This document shows, piece after piece, positions 43,089-51,484 of a stretch of 64,000 nt of DNA; position 1 is the stretch's first letter; every line of letters begins with the position of its first letter. The notes beneath the pieces were generated by a model that did not search any database, was not told the DNA's origin, and was given only the letters and a program-made list of their open reading frames with translations. Made by a program: the position numbers and the translations under genes. The stretch lies in assembly GCF_002379095.1 (NCBI RefSeq), contig NZ_NBZV01000024.1, forward strand, positions 1 through 64,000. Reading direction: 5' to 3'. The DNA comes from Polaromonas sp. AER18D-145 (GTDB lineage Bacteria > Pseudomonadota > Gammaproteobacteria > Burkholderiales > Burkholderiaceae_C).

Positions 43089-43754
43089 TCAACGGAACTT
43101 GCTCTGCGGAACCACCTTCAGGTCACCTTCGACCGATGCCATGTAGTTGGCCAGCTGCTTGAGTTCCGCGTTGGTGTACTGCTTGGCCATGCCGGCCATG
43201 ATGGCGTTGCCGCGACCCACGGTTCTGTTGTTTTCGACCTTGTAGGCCTTGAGCGCCACAAACAGGTAGTCGGCATGCTGGCCGCCGAGCTTGGGGTAAG
43301 ACGGGTCGATCGGCTTGCTGAAGTCGGCGCCGTGGCAGGACGCGCAATTGGCCTTGCCCAGCAAGGCAGCGACCGCCGGGCTGGGCGTTTTGGCGGTGCG
43401 CGCTGCGGCGGCCGCGCCTTCGGTCACGCCATGCTGGGCGTAATACGCGGACAGATCGGCAATGTCCTGGTCGCTCAAGGTTTCGGCGATGCCGCGCATG
43501 GTGGGGTGTTTGCGATCGCCTTTTTTATAGGCGTGCAGGGCCGCGTCAATGTACTTGACGCTCTGGCCTGAAATCATGGGGACTTTGTAGACCTCGGGGA
43601 AGCTGGCCTGGTAACCCTTGATGCCATGGCAGCCGATACACATGGCATTTTTGGTTTCGCCGGCCTTGACATCACCCTTGATGTCCTGGGAATGGGCGGA
43701 AACCGTCACAAATGAGACAGCCAGGGCGAATAAGGTGGTGAACAGCTTGGTCAT
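43089..43754 (-). CDS. Diheme cytochrome c4
   Basis: A 221-residue periplasmic protein: signal peptide MTKLFTTLFALAVSFVTVSA, then two c-type haem sites, CIGCH near 38-42 and CASCH near 137-141, each in a class I domain with a distal Met (GIAETLSDQD region and MAGMAKQYTNAEL). It carries electrons to terminal oxidases. It diverges from the MoxR-type gene with a 135-base gap; AT-rich DNA near 43755-43800 probably holds its promoter. Confidence 0.94.
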   Translation of the reverse strand: MTKLFTTLFALAVSFVTVSAHSQDIKGDVKAGETKNAMCIGCHGIKGYQASFPEVYKVPMISGQSVKYIDAALHAYKKGDRKHPTMRGIAETLSDQDIADLSAYYAQHGVTEGAAAAARTAKTPSPAVAALLGKANCASCHGADFSKPIDPSYPKLGGQHADYLFVALKAYKVENNRTVGRGNAIMAGMAKQYTNAELKQLANYMASVEGDLKVVPQSKFR

Positions 43755-43889
43755 TTTGCGCGCACAATCAGGTGAGAATTTGTTATAAAAAACAACCGCT
43801 GATTATATCTGTGCCTGCCCCGGCCCGGTCCTGCCCCGGCTTAATCACCGCAGATTCACCCCTCTTCCCGTTTACACCTCCTGTCCACC

Positions 43890-44732
43890 ATGAAATTCCA
43901 AGGCTCCAAAAACTACGTCGCCACCCAGGACCTGATGCTCGCCGTCAACGCATCCGCCACTCTGAAAAAGCCCCTGCTGGTCAAGGGCGAGCCCGGCACC
44001 GGCAAGACCATGCTGGCCGAGGAGGTGGCCGAAGCCCTGAAACTGCCGCTGTTGCAATGGCACATCAAGTCCACCACCAAGGCGCAGCAGGGCCTGTATG
44101 AATACGACGCAGTGTCGCGCCTGCGCGACTCGCAGCTCGGCGACGAAAAGGTCAAGGACATCCACAACTACATCATCAAGGGTGTACTCTGGCAGGCCTT
44201 CACGGCCGACGAGCCGGTGGCGCTGCTGATCGACGAGATCGACAAGGCCGACATCGAGTTCCCGAACGACCTGCTGCGCGAGATCGACCGCATGGAGTTC
44301 TATTGCTACGAGACGCGCGAGCTGGTCAAGGCCAAGCACCGGCCGCTGGTCTTCATCACCTCGAACAATGAAAAAGAACTGCCCGACGCCTTCTTGCGCC
44401 GCTGCTTTTTCCACTACATCAAGTTCCCCGATGCCGACACGATGAAACTGATCGTCGACGTGCACTTCCCCGGCCTCAAGAAAGAACTTCTGGCCGCGGC
44501 CATGAAAACCTTTTACGACGTGCGCAACCTGCCCGGCCTGAAGAAAAAGCCGTCCACCAGCGAACTGCTGGACTGGCTCAAGCTGCTGGTGGCCGAAGAC
44601 ATTCCGCTGGAAGCGCTGCAAAGCAAGGAAGACAAGGTCGCCGTGCCGCCGCTGGTGGGCGCGCTGCTCAAGAACGAGCAGGACGTCACGCTGTTTGAAA
44701 AACTGGTGTTCATGCAACGCCACAACCGCTAG
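43890..44732 (+). CDS. MoxR-type AAA+ ATPase
   Basis: A 280-residue ATPase with Walker A GEPGTGKTM near 33-41, Walker B LLIDEIDKAD near 113-122, and sensor 1 in FITSNNEKELPDAFLRRC. This is the CoxD/MoxR group that pairs with a VWA protein; the partner is encoded at 46176. Together such pairs act as chaperones for metal-cofactor or protein complex assembly. Three genes intervene here, two of them forming a toxin-antitoxin pair. Confidence 0.93.
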   Translation: MKFQGSKNYVATQDLMLAVNASATLKKPLLVKGEPGTGKTMLAEEVAEALKLPLLQWHIKSTTKAQQGLYEYDAVSRLRDSQLGDEKVKDIHNYIIKGVLWQAFTADEPVALLIDEIDKADIEFPNDLLREIDRMEFYCYETRELVKAKHRPLVFITSNNEKELPDAFLRRCFFHYIKFPDADTMKLIVDVHFPGLKKELLAAAMKTFYDVRNLPGLKKKPSTSELLDWLKLLVAEDIPLEALQSKEDKVAVPPLVGALLKNEQDVTLFEKLVFMQRHNR

Positions 44733-44739
44733 ACAAGCC

Positions 44740-44979
44740 ATGGCAAGCGACAACCGCAACCTCCTGGTCGAAGGCCTGTCCGACGCTGTCGGGTTTGTCG
44801 GCGGCGCGCTGCTCGGCTTCTGGCTGGGCCGCCTTTTCGGCCTGGACATTTTTGCCGCCGGTTACGGCAACAGCGCCATAGGCGGCATCGTGCTGGTCGG
44901 CCTGGGCGGTGGTCTGGGGCTGCAGATCGCGCGGCGCTGGCGCCGTGCGCAGGCGAAAAAACAGGGCAAAGACACATGA
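44740..44979 (+). CDS. Small glycine-rich membrane protein
   Basis: A 79-residue protein, MASDNRNLLVEGLSDAVGFV then two glycine-rich hydrophobic stretches (GGALLGFWLGRLFGLDIF and AIGGIVLVGLGGGLGLQIA) and a basic tail (RRWRRAQAKKQG). It begins 7 bases after the ATPase stop and overlaps the acetyltransferase start by four bases, so it belongs to the same transcript. Function unknown. Confidence 0.78.
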   Translation: MASDNRNLLVEGLSDAVGFVGGALLGFWLGRLFGLDIFAAGYGNSAIGGIVLVGLGGGLGLQIARRWRRAQAKKQGKDT

Positions 44980-45572
44980 GTTTTGTGCAAGCCGTCATTC
45001 TTTCCGGGCGCGGCGTCGAGCTGGTGCCGCTGGCACTCGGCCACGAAGCCGGCCTGCGCGCCGCGGCCGCCGACGGTGAACTCTGGAAACTGCGCGTGAC
45101 CTCGGTGCCCGAACCGGACCAGACCCGCGCCTACATCGACGACGCGCTCAAGGCTCGCGACGCCGGCCACCGCTTTGCCTTTGCGGTGCGCGATGCCGCC
45201 AGCGGCACGGTGCTGGGCAGCAGCAGTTACCACGACATTTTACCGGCCGTGAAACGCGTGGAGATTGGCTACACCTGGTACGCCGCGCGCTGCCAGCGCA
45301 CCCATGTCAACACCACCTGCAAGCTGCTGATGCTCACGCACGCGTTCGAGACCCTGGGCTGCCAGGTGGTGGGCTGGCGCACCGACAATTTCAACTTCGC
45401 CTCGCAGCGCGCCATCGAGCGCCTGGGCGCCAAAAAAGACGGCGTGATCCGCGGCCACGCGCTGCGGCGCGACGGTACCATCCGCGACACGGTGATGTAC
45501 AGCCTGCGCTCGGGTGAGTGGCCGGAGGTCAAGGCGCAGCTGCTGTACCTGCTCGACAAGCCGAGAACCTGA
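44976..45572 (+). CDS. GNAT family N-acetyltransferase (RimJ/RimL-like)
   Basis: A 198-residue protein with the RimL-type layout: IEIGYTWYAARCQRTHVNT-like segment (VEIGYTWYA) in motif A and NFNFASQRAIERLGAKKDGV near 140, the hallmark of this subgroup. It transfers acetyl from acetyl-CoA to an amine; members acetylate ribosomal or other proteins and small molecules. The target is not evident. Co-transcribed with the small membrane protein and ATPase. Confidence 0.87.
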   Translation: MSFVQAVILSGRGVELVPLALGHEAGLRAAAADGELWKLRVTSVPEPDQTRAYIDDALKARDAGHRFAFAVRDAASGTVLGSSSYHDILPAVKRVEIGYTWYAARCQRTHVNTTCKLLMLTHAFETLGCQVVGWRTDNFNFASQRAIERLGAKKDGVIRGHALRRDGTIRDTVMYSLRSGEWPEVKAQLLYLLDKPRT

Positions 45573-45667
45573 TACAACGCCCCGCGAAGCGGAGAACCGT
45601 CCGCCCCGCTTCGGATTGAATGGTTTCATAATCATCGGTAGCCATTGAAAGTCCAAAGGAGTTATCC

Positions 45668-45883
45668 ATGAACACCCTTTTGAAAGAAATTGAGGTCTTA
45701 GGTGTCCACGAAAAACTGCAACTCGTGGAAGACTTGTGGGACAGCATTGATGAAGAACTCCTGCCCCCTATGAGTGACGCCCTGAAGGCGGAACTGGACC
45801 GCCGCGCGACCTGGGCAGATGCGCACCCTGGTTCGGGGACTTCGCTGCAAGACATTGCCTTGTCCCTGGGTGTCCGTTTGTGA
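45668..45883 (+). CDS. Antitoxin of an addiction module (PF09720-like)
   Basis: A 71-residue protein, MNTLLKEIEVLGVHEKLQLV with the KLQLVEDLWDSIDE core typical of the 'addiction module protein' antitoxins that accompany RelE/ParE toxins. AGGAG lies 9 bases upstream. Its stop overlaps the toxin's GTG start. The pair sits between an ATPase gene group and its VWA partner. Confidence 0.85.
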   Translation: MNTLLKEIEVLGVHEKLQLVEDLWDSIDEELLPPMSDALKAELDRRATWADAHPGSGTSLQDIALSLGVRL

Positions 45884-46173
45884 AATTTGCCGTCGTATTC
45901 GAAGCCAGCGCCAGAGATGACTTGCTTGCTGCCTTCCATTGGTACGAGGCCAGACAGTCGGGGCTCGGTGAAGAGTTCTTGCGCAGCATTGCGGCGTTAG
46001 AAGAAGCACTGGCTCGAAACCCCGAGCGCTACCCCGTGGCCAATGCACCTTATCGCAGTGCCAAACTACGCAAATTCCCTTACGGCTTGCACTACCGAAT
46101 TGTCGGGGAGAAAATTTCCATTCTTTCCTGTTTGCATTTTCGTCAGAGCCCTGAGCGCTGGCCAGGAAATTAA
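45880..46173 (+). CDS. RelE/ParE-type toxin
   Basis: A 97-residue toxin starting at GTG 45880. The fold pattern is clear: VVFEASARDDLLAAFHWYEA, LEEALARNPERYPV and KLRKFPYGLHYRIVGEKISI with the basic residues of RelE/ParE proteins. It should act as a ribonuclease or gyrase poison held by the antitoxin upstream. Its stop is two bases before the VWA gene start, so the insertion left the downstream gene in the same transcript. Confidence 0.87.
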   Translation: MKFAVVFEASARDDLLAAFHWYEARQSGLGEEFLRSIAALEEALARNPERYPVANAPYRSAKLRKFPYGLHYRIVGEKISILSCLHFRQSPERWPGN

Positions 46174-46175
46174 CC

Positions 46176-47417
46176 ATGTTGATCGACTTCTTCTACACCC
46201 TGCGTTCGGCCAAGCTGCCGGTCTCGGTCAAGGAATACCTGATGCTGCTCGAGGCGCTGCAGGCCGGCGTGGTCGGGCCCAACAGCGGCAAGGGGGAGGA
46301 CGGCGAGGTCGGTGAAGGCGAGGACAATCGCACAGGCGAAGGCGCCTGGAAGATCGACGACTTCTACTACCTGAGCCGCACCGTGCTGGTGAAGGACGAA
46401 AAACACTACGACAAGTTTGACCGCGCCTTTGCGGCCTACTTCAAGGGTGTGGAGATGATTGCCGACTTCACCAAGGACATTCCGCTCGAGTGGCTGCGCA
46501 AGAACCTGGAGCTCGAGCTCAGCCCGGAAGACAAGGCCAAGATCGAGAAAATGGGCTGGGACGAGCTCATGGAGACGCTGAAAAAGCGCTTTGAAGAGCA
46601 GAAGGAACGCCACGAAGGCGGCAGCAAGTGGATAGGCACCGGCGGCACCTCGCCGTTTGGCGCGAACGGCTTCAACCCGCAGGGCATACGCATCGGCCAG
46701 GAAAAAAGCCGCAACAAAAGCGCGGTGAAAGTCTGGGACCAGCGCGCCTACAAGGACTACGACGACACGCAGGAGCTGGGCACGCGCAACATCAAGGTCG
46801 CACTGCGCCGCCTGCGCAAGTTCGCGCGTGAAGGCCATGTGGAAGAGCTGGACCTCGACGACACCATACGCTCCACCGCGGCCAACGCCGGCTGGCTGGA
46901 CATCAAGATGGTGCCCGAGCGCCACAACAACGTGAAGGTGCTGCTGCTGATGGACGTGGGCGGCACCATGGACGAACACATCAGCCGCGTCGAAGAACTG
47001 TTCTCGGCCACCAAGACCGAGTTCAAGCACATCGAGTTCTATTACTTCCACAACTGCGTCTATGACTTCATGTGGAAGAACAACCGGCGCCGCTTCAGCG
47101 AGAAGTTTGCGACCTGGGACATCATCCGCAAGTACAACAAGGACTACAAGCTGATCTTCGTCGGCGACGCGACCATGAGCCCCTACGAAATCCTGCAGCC
47201 GGGCGGCAGCGTCGAATACAACAACGAGGAAACCGGCGCCGAGTGGATGCAGCGGTTGACCAACGCCTTCCCGAAATTTGTCTGGATCAACCCCGAGCCG
47301 CAAGGCGTCTGGCAATACCGCCAGAGCATCAGCGTGATCCAGCAGCTGGTGAACCAGCGCATGTACCCACTGACCATCAAGGGGCTGGAAGAGGCGATGC
47401 GCCTGCTGTCCAAGTGA
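46176..47417 (+). CDS. CoxE-type VWA domain protein
   Basis: A 413-residue protein, the natural partner of the MoxR-type ATPase at 43890. The VWA part (about 240-410) has the MIDAS-like DVGGTMDEH near 264-272. The N-terminal part is charged with coiled-coil potential (WLRKNLELELSPEDKAKIEK). Start ATG 46176. Such proteins bind the MoxR ATPase and a target complex. The tRNA-Arg lies 56 bases downstream. Confidence 0.9.
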   Translation: MLIDFFYTLRSAKLPVSVKEYLMLLEALQAGVVGPNSGKGEDGEVGEGEDNRTGEGAWKIDDFYYLSRTVLVKDEKHYDKFDRAFAAYFKGVEMIADFTKDIPLEWLRKNLELELSPEDKAKIEKMGWDELMETLKKRFEEQKERHEGGSKWIGTGGTSPFGANGFNPQGIRIGQEKSRNKSAVKVWDQRAYKDYDDTQELGTRNIKVALRRLRKFAREGHVEELDLDDTIRSTAANAGWLDIKMVPERHNNVKVLLLMDVGGTMDEHISRVEELFSATKTEFKHIEFYYFHNCVYDFMWKNNRRRFSEKFATWDIIRKYNKDYKLIFVGDATMSPYEILQPGGSVEYNNEETGAEWMQRLTNAFPKFVWINPEPQGVWQYRQSISVIQQLVNQRMYPLTIKGLEEAMRLLSK

Positions 47418-47472
47418 GTCGGCCTGAAGCGGCATAGCCGTTCAGCACCTGATCGTCACAACAGCGAAAAGA

Positions 47473-47548
47473 TGGTGCCCTTGGCAGGAATCGGACCTGC
47501 GACCTATCCCTTAGGAGGGGATCGCTCTATCCACTGAGCTACAAAGGC
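47473..47548 (-). tRNA. tRNA-Arg (CCT)
   Basis: A complete 76-base cloverleaf with the CCA encoded. Acceptor GCCTTTG pairs with CAAGGGC, the anticodon loop reads CTCCTAA giving CCT (codon AGG), and the T arm has GGTCCGATTCC. Single copy in the window. Confidence 0.95.
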
Positions 47549-47667
47549 AGACGCGTAGTTTAACAAGATGGCTGTGAGGCTGTTCGCCCAGTGCCAGGAG
47601 GTTGCAAACAAGCGGTTCCGGCGTCTTGTCAATCAACTGCTGATTTTTTCGTAATTCGTGACACCCC

Positions 47668-47738
47668 CGTTCGGGCTGAGCCTGTCGAAGCCTGTCCTGA
47701 GCTCGACGAAGGGCCCTTCGACAAGCTCAGGGCGAACG
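47668..47738. repeat. Family A repeat, complete copy
   Basis: CCGTTCGGGCTGAGCCTGTC, then CTTCGACAAGCTCAGGGCGA and ACG on the return arm. It lies in the 416-base gap (47549-47964) between the tRNA-Arg and hsdM. The rest of that gap holds a family C copy and no gene. Confidence 0.85.
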
Positions 47739-47782
47739 CCAGTCAGTTGTTTCGTCATGAAGTCTTAATGGAAGCCTGAAAT

Positions 47783-47844
47783 TGCTACTCATTTGATAGC
47801 TGCTTGCGTAAGCGAAATAAGGGCTGGAGGCCAAAAACACTTGC
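47783..47844. repeat. Family C intergenic repeat
   Basis: TTGCTACTCATTTGATAGCT, GCTTGCG, then AGGGCTGGAGGCCAAAAACA. Placed upstream of hsdM. Confidence 0.7.
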
Positions 47845-47964
47845 AAGAATGACCTGACAAACCGTTTTCACCGTCACAGAGCCCAGCCCGGTCGGCAACC
47901 CCCTTTTTTCCTGTAACCTCCCCGCACCGGGATGGTTTGCATCCCGATTCAGAAGATTCCGGGC

Positions 47965-49422
47965 ATGTTTGAACAGACTTTCAAGAATATCGACGACATC
48001 CTGCACAAGGATGCGGGCTGCACCAGCGAACTCGACTACACCGAGCAATCCTCCTGGCTGCTTTTCCTCAAGTACCTGGCTGCGCTGGAAACCGACAAGG
48101 CCGTAGAGGCCGCGCTCGACGGCAAGAAATACAAAGCCATTCTCGACGCCGACTACCGCTGGGAAAACTGGGCCGCACCCAAAACGCCCGACGGCAAGCT
48201 GGACCACAACGCCGCCCTGGTCGGCCCCGACCTGATCGAGTTTGTCAACGGCAAGCTGTTTCCCTACCTGCATGGCTTCAAGCAGCGCGCCACCGGGCCG
48301 GACACGATTGAGTACAAGATCGGCGAGATTTTTGGCGAAATCAAGAACCGCATCCAGAGCGGCTACAACCTGCGCGAGGTGATTGACCGGGTTGATGAGC
48401 TGCGCTTTGGCTCGCAGCAGGAAAAGCACGAGCTTTCGCACCTGTACGAGGCCAAGATCAAGAACATGGGCAACGCCGGGCGCAACGGCGGCGAGTACTA
48501 CACGCCGCGCCCGCTGATTCGCGCCATGATCCAGGTGACCGCGCCGCAAATCGGCGAGCGCATTTATGACGGCGCCGTCGGCTCGGCCGGTTTTTTGTGC
48601 GAGGCCTTTGACTACCTGAGCGCCAAACCCAACCTGAGTACCAAAGACCACCGCACGCTGCAGACCAAAACCTTTTACGGCAAAGAGAAAAAAAGCCTGG
48701 CCTACGTGATTGCGATCATGAACATGATCCTGCACGGCATCGAAGCGCCCAACATCGTCCATGCCAACACGCTGGCTTTGCATAACGACGACATACAGGA
48801 GAAAGACCGCTACGAGATAGTCCTCGCGAACCCACCGTTTGGCGGCAAGGAGCGCAAGGAAGTGCAGCAGAACTTCCCCATCAAGACCGGTGAAACCGCC
48901 TTTTTGTTTCTGCAGCACTTCATCAAGATTCTGAAAGCCGGCGGCCGCGGCGCCATCGTCATCAAGAACACCTTTTTAAGCAACACCGACAACGCCAGTA
49001 TCAGCCTGCGCAAGCTGCTGCTGGAAAGCTGCAACCTGCACACCGTGCTCGACTGCCCCGGCGGCACCTTTCAGGGCGCGGGCGTGAAAACCGTGGTGCT
49101 GTTTTTTGTGAAGGGCGCGCCTACGCGCAAGGTCTGGTATTACCAGCTGGACCCAGGGCGCAACATGGGCAAGACCAATCCGCTCAATGACAAGGACATG
49201 ATCCAGTTTGTGGAGTTGCAGAAACGGTTTGCGGATTCGGCGCAGTCGTGGTCGGTGGATGTGGCGGCGATTAGTGCGAAAACTTTTGATCTGTCGGTGA
49301 AGAGTCCCAATGGCGGCGATGAGGTAGGGCATCGCAGCCCGCAAGACATCATGGACGAGATTGCAGCTCTCGATGTTGAAAGTGCAGAAGTGCTTGCATT
49401 GATCCGAGGCATGGTGTCGTGA
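47965..49422 (+). CDS. hsdM: Type I restriction-modification methyltransferase HsdM
   Basis: A 485-residue N6-adenine methyltransferase. Catalytic motif IV NPPF is present in VLANPPFGGKERKE; motif I reads DGAVGSAGFL in place of the usual DPACGTGGFL, as in the EcoEI-like subgroup; YTPRPLIRAMIQV precedes it. The N-terminal helical region (DDILHKDAGCTSELDYTEQS) is typical. ATG 47965 is chosen over one 33 bases upstream because it begins at the family's usual N-terminus. It overlaps hsdS by four bases. Confidence 0.94.
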   Translation: MFEQTFKNIDDILHKDAGCTSELDYTEQSSWLLFLKYLAALETDKAVEAALDGKKYKAILDADYRWENWAAPKTPDGKLDHNAALVGPDLIEFVNGKLFPYLHGFKQRATGPDTIEYKIGEIFGEIKNRIQSGYNLREVIDRVDELRFGSQQEKHELSHLYEAKIKNMGNAGRNGGEYYTPRPLIRAMIQVTAPQIGERIYDGAVGSAGFLCEAFDYLSAKPNLSTKDHRTLQTKTFYGKEKKSLAYVIAIMNMILHGIEAPNIVHANTLALHNDDIQEKDRYEIVLANPPFGGKERKEVQQNFPIKTGETAFLFLQHFIKILKAGGRGAIVIKNTFLSNTDNASISLRKLLLESCNLHTVLDCPGGTFQGAGVKTVVLFFVKGAPTRKVWYYQLDPGRNMGKTNPLNDKDMIQFVELQKRFADSAQSWSVDVAAISAKTFDLSVKSPNGGDEVGHRSPQDIMDEIAALDVESAEVLALIRGMVS

Positions 49423-50534
49423 GGACAGGGTGGGTGACTAGACCGCTTGGGGAGGTTTGTACTCTTCAGCGTGGCTTTGATCTGCCAACACAAGATCGGA
49501 TACCGGGAAAGTTTCCTCTAGTAAGTTCTAGCGGGATAAGCGATACCCATAGTGAGGCACCTGTTGTCGGGCCGGGCGTGGTGACTGGTCGAAGCGGAAG
49601 TATCGGCAATGTTTTTTTTATCGAAGAAGACTTCTGGCCCTTGAATACGACGCTTTATATCAAGGACTTTCACGGCAATGATCCGCGTTTTGTATTTCAT
49701 CTGCTGCACAAATTTGATCTGAAGAAATATTCCGGTGGAACTGGAGTTCCCACGCTAAACAGGAATGATGTGCATGGAGAGATGGTGAGTGTTCCGTCGG
49801 ACGTTAAGGAACAACAGCGCATCGTCGCCATCCTCGACGAAGCGTTTGACGGCATCGCCACCGCCAAAGCCAACGCCGAAAGGAACCTCCAGAATGCCCG
49901 TGCGCTGTTTGAAAGCCATCTGCAATCCGTTTTTTCAGAGCGGGGCGATGGGTGGGAAGAAAAGACGATTAGCGTCCTTGCCAAGCATTCACTGGGGAAA
50001 ATGCTCGATAAGGTAAAAAACAAAGGTGATCTTCAGCCCTACCTGAGGAACATCAATGTGCGTTGGTTCGCATTCGACCTATCCGACATTTTGGAGATGC
50101 GATTTCTCGAAGCTGAGGCTGCCAGATACACGGCGGTCAAAGGCGATGTGCTAATTTGCGAAGGCGGTTATCCAGGACGCGCTGCAATTTGGGATGGGGA
50201 GGACCCCATCTATTTCCAGAAGGCGCTTCATAGAGTCAGATTCCATGAGCCAGATCACAACAAGTGGTTTGTGTACTTCTTGTATTGGCAGGATAAAAGT
50301 GGATTGCTTAAGCAGCACTTTTCGGGGACAGGTATTCAGCACTTCACTGGAGAAGTGCTAAGTAGATTCAAACTGCCAATTCCACCGCTGCCAATACTCC
50401 GCAAGTTAGTCGCCCGCATTGAAGAGCTTTCGATAGAAACCCAACGCCTCGAATCCATCTACCAGCAAAAGCTCGCCGCCCTGGCCGAGCTGAAAAAGTC
50501 GCTGCTGCACCAGGCGTTCAGCGGCGCGCTGTGA
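49419..50534 (+). CDS. hsdS: Type I restriction-modification specificity subunit HsdS
   Basis: A 371-residue subunit starting at GTG 49419. Two target-recognition domains (about 5-140 and 185-325) are each followed by a helical coiled-coil spacer: EQQRIVAILDEAFDGIATAK and KLVARIEELSIETQRLES. The two recognition domains are clearly lower in GC than hsdM and hsdR, as expected for exchangeable parts. It directs HsdM and HsdR to a bipartite DNA site; the site cannot be predicted. Confidence 0.93.
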   Translation: MRTGWVTRPLGEVCTLQRGFDLPTQDRIPGKFPLVSSSGISDTHSEAPVVGPGVVTGRSGSIGNVFFIEEDFWPLNTTLYIKDFHGNDPRFVFHLLHKFDLKKYSGGTGVPTLNRNDVHGEMVSVPSDVKEQQRIVAILDEAFDGIATAKANAERNLQNARALFESHLQSVFSERGDGWEEKTISVLAKHSLGKMLDKVKNKGDLQPYLRNINVRWFAFDLSDILEMRFLEAEAARYTAVKGDVLICEGGYPGRAAIWDGEDPIYFQKALHRVRFHEPDHNKWFVYFLYWQDKSGLLKQHFSGTGIQHFTGEVLSRFKLPIPPLPILRKLVARIEELSIETQRLESIYQQKLAALAELKKSLLHQAFSGAL

Positions 50535-50545
50535 AGGTGATTGGC

Positions 50546-50570
50546 AACTGACAAGGATTCCTTGTCAGTT
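50546..50570. promoter_or_regulatory. 25-bp perfect palindrome after hsdS
   Basis: AACTGACAAGGA-T-TCCTTGTCAGTT, 12 bases after the hsdS stop and 46 before the antitoxin. There is no T run, so it is not a simple terminator; the size and position suit an operator for the toxin-antitoxin pair or an mRNA-end structure. Confidence 0.6.
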
Positions 50571-50579
50571 CGATGGAAG

Positions 50580-50609
50580 TTGCGATTTGCATAGCAATTG
50601 CAATACAAT
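50580..50609 (+). promoter_or_regulatory. Possible promoter of the toxin-antitoxin pair
   Basis: TTGCGA (50580-50585), an 18-base spacer and TACAAT (50604-50609), only 6 bases before the antitoxin ATG, so the mRNA would be leaderless or nearly so. The spacer contains TTGC-N3-GCAA and GCAATTGC dyads where the antitoxin could bind. Confidence 0.4.
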
Positions 50610-50615
50610 AAATCC

Positions 50616-50897
50616 ATGAAAACAGCCACACTCCCTCCCATCCGTGTTGCACCTGATTTCAGGCTCGAACTCGAAGGTGTGCTTGAGCAAGGCGAATCGC
50701 TGTCGCAATTTGTGGAGAACGCGGTTCGTGCCACCGTCGCCAGGCGCAAGAACCAGGCAGAGTTTGTCCGGCGGGGCATTGCCGCCATCGAGGCGACCAA
50801 ACGCGACGGCGGCGGCATTCCCGCTGAGACGGTGGTTGCCAGGCTGGAGGCCAGGCTGGCTGCAGCCAGGCAGGCCAGGGCGCAACGCGGCGGATGA
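50616..50897 (+). CDS. Antitoxin, YlcI/YnfO-like
   Basis: A 93-residue protein, MKTATLPPIRVAPDFRLELE then GVLEQGESLSQFVENAVRAT, a ribbon-helix-helix-like pattern, with a charged helical C-terminus (EAKLAAARQARAQR-like). ATG 50616 is favoured over a start 18 bases earlier, which has no RBS. It overlaps the toxin by four bases. The pair lies inside the restriction-modification locus. Confidence 0.82.
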   Translation: MKTATLPPIRVAPDFRLELEGVLEQGESLSQFVENAVRATVARRKNQAEFVRRGIAAIEATKRDGGGIPAETVVARLEARLAAARQARAQRGG

Positions 50898-51211
50898 CCT
50901 ACACGGTCCAGTTCAGTGAAGCCGCGGCCCTTGACCTGGAGCAACTGTTTGACTTCGCGCTGCAACGTGAACTCGACAGTGAAACAGGCGACCTGGATAT
51001 CCCCGACAGGGCCGTGCAGGCGATCAAGGACGGCATGGCCTTTCTGGCCTCATCGCCGTTTGCCTGTCGCAAGGCAGGGAGCAGCTCTTTTATCCGTGAA
51101 CTGATTATTCCGTTTGGCCGAACTGGCTATGTGGCCTTGTTCGAGATTGTGGACAGCCAGACCATCATCATTGGTGCCATCCGCCACCAACGTGAAGACG
51201 ATTACCACTGA
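50894..51211 (+). CDS. RelE/ParE-type toxin
   Basis: A 105-residue protein: MTYTVQFSEAAALDLEQLFD, RELIIPFGRTGYVALFEIVD and IIGAIRHQREDDYH match ParE/RelE toxins. It is made with the antitoxin just upstream. It lies between hsdS and fic, where it could make loss of the restriction locus harmful. Confidence 0.86.
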   Translation: MTYTVQFSEAAALDLEQLFDFALQRELDSETGDLDIPDRAVQAIKDGMAFLASSPFACRKAGSSSFIRELIIPFGRTGYVALFEIVDSQTIIIGAIRHQREDDYH

Positions 51212-51354
51212 ACGCCGTTTTCCATGGATGACAGCCACTCCAATGTTCGTCGCCGATGTGGGTGTGATCAAAAACCGCTGTTTTTAGACATATCGGCATC
51301 AACGTGATAAAAAATTACGATTTTCTATACACAAAATCTGCTGAAACAGGGCGA

Positions 51355-51460
51355 ACAATCGACACACAGTCAAAATGCGTCGATTTATTTGATAAATCTC
51401 GACACAACTGGTTGACGTGTCGATGTCATCGACATAAACTGCCCAAAACCCAAGGTTATG
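51355..51460. promoter_or_regulatory. Cluster of TGTCGA half sites before fic
   Basis: The AT-rich 273-base gap before fic holds at least six TCGACA/TGTCGA-like half sites at about 51357, 51378, 51398, 51418, 51428 and 51460, including a 17-base perfect palindrome TGTCGATG-T-CATCGACA at 51418-51434. The rest of the gap shows no gene. Confidence 0.65.
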
Positions 51461-51484
51461 TCGAAAAAATCATAAAACTTGAAC

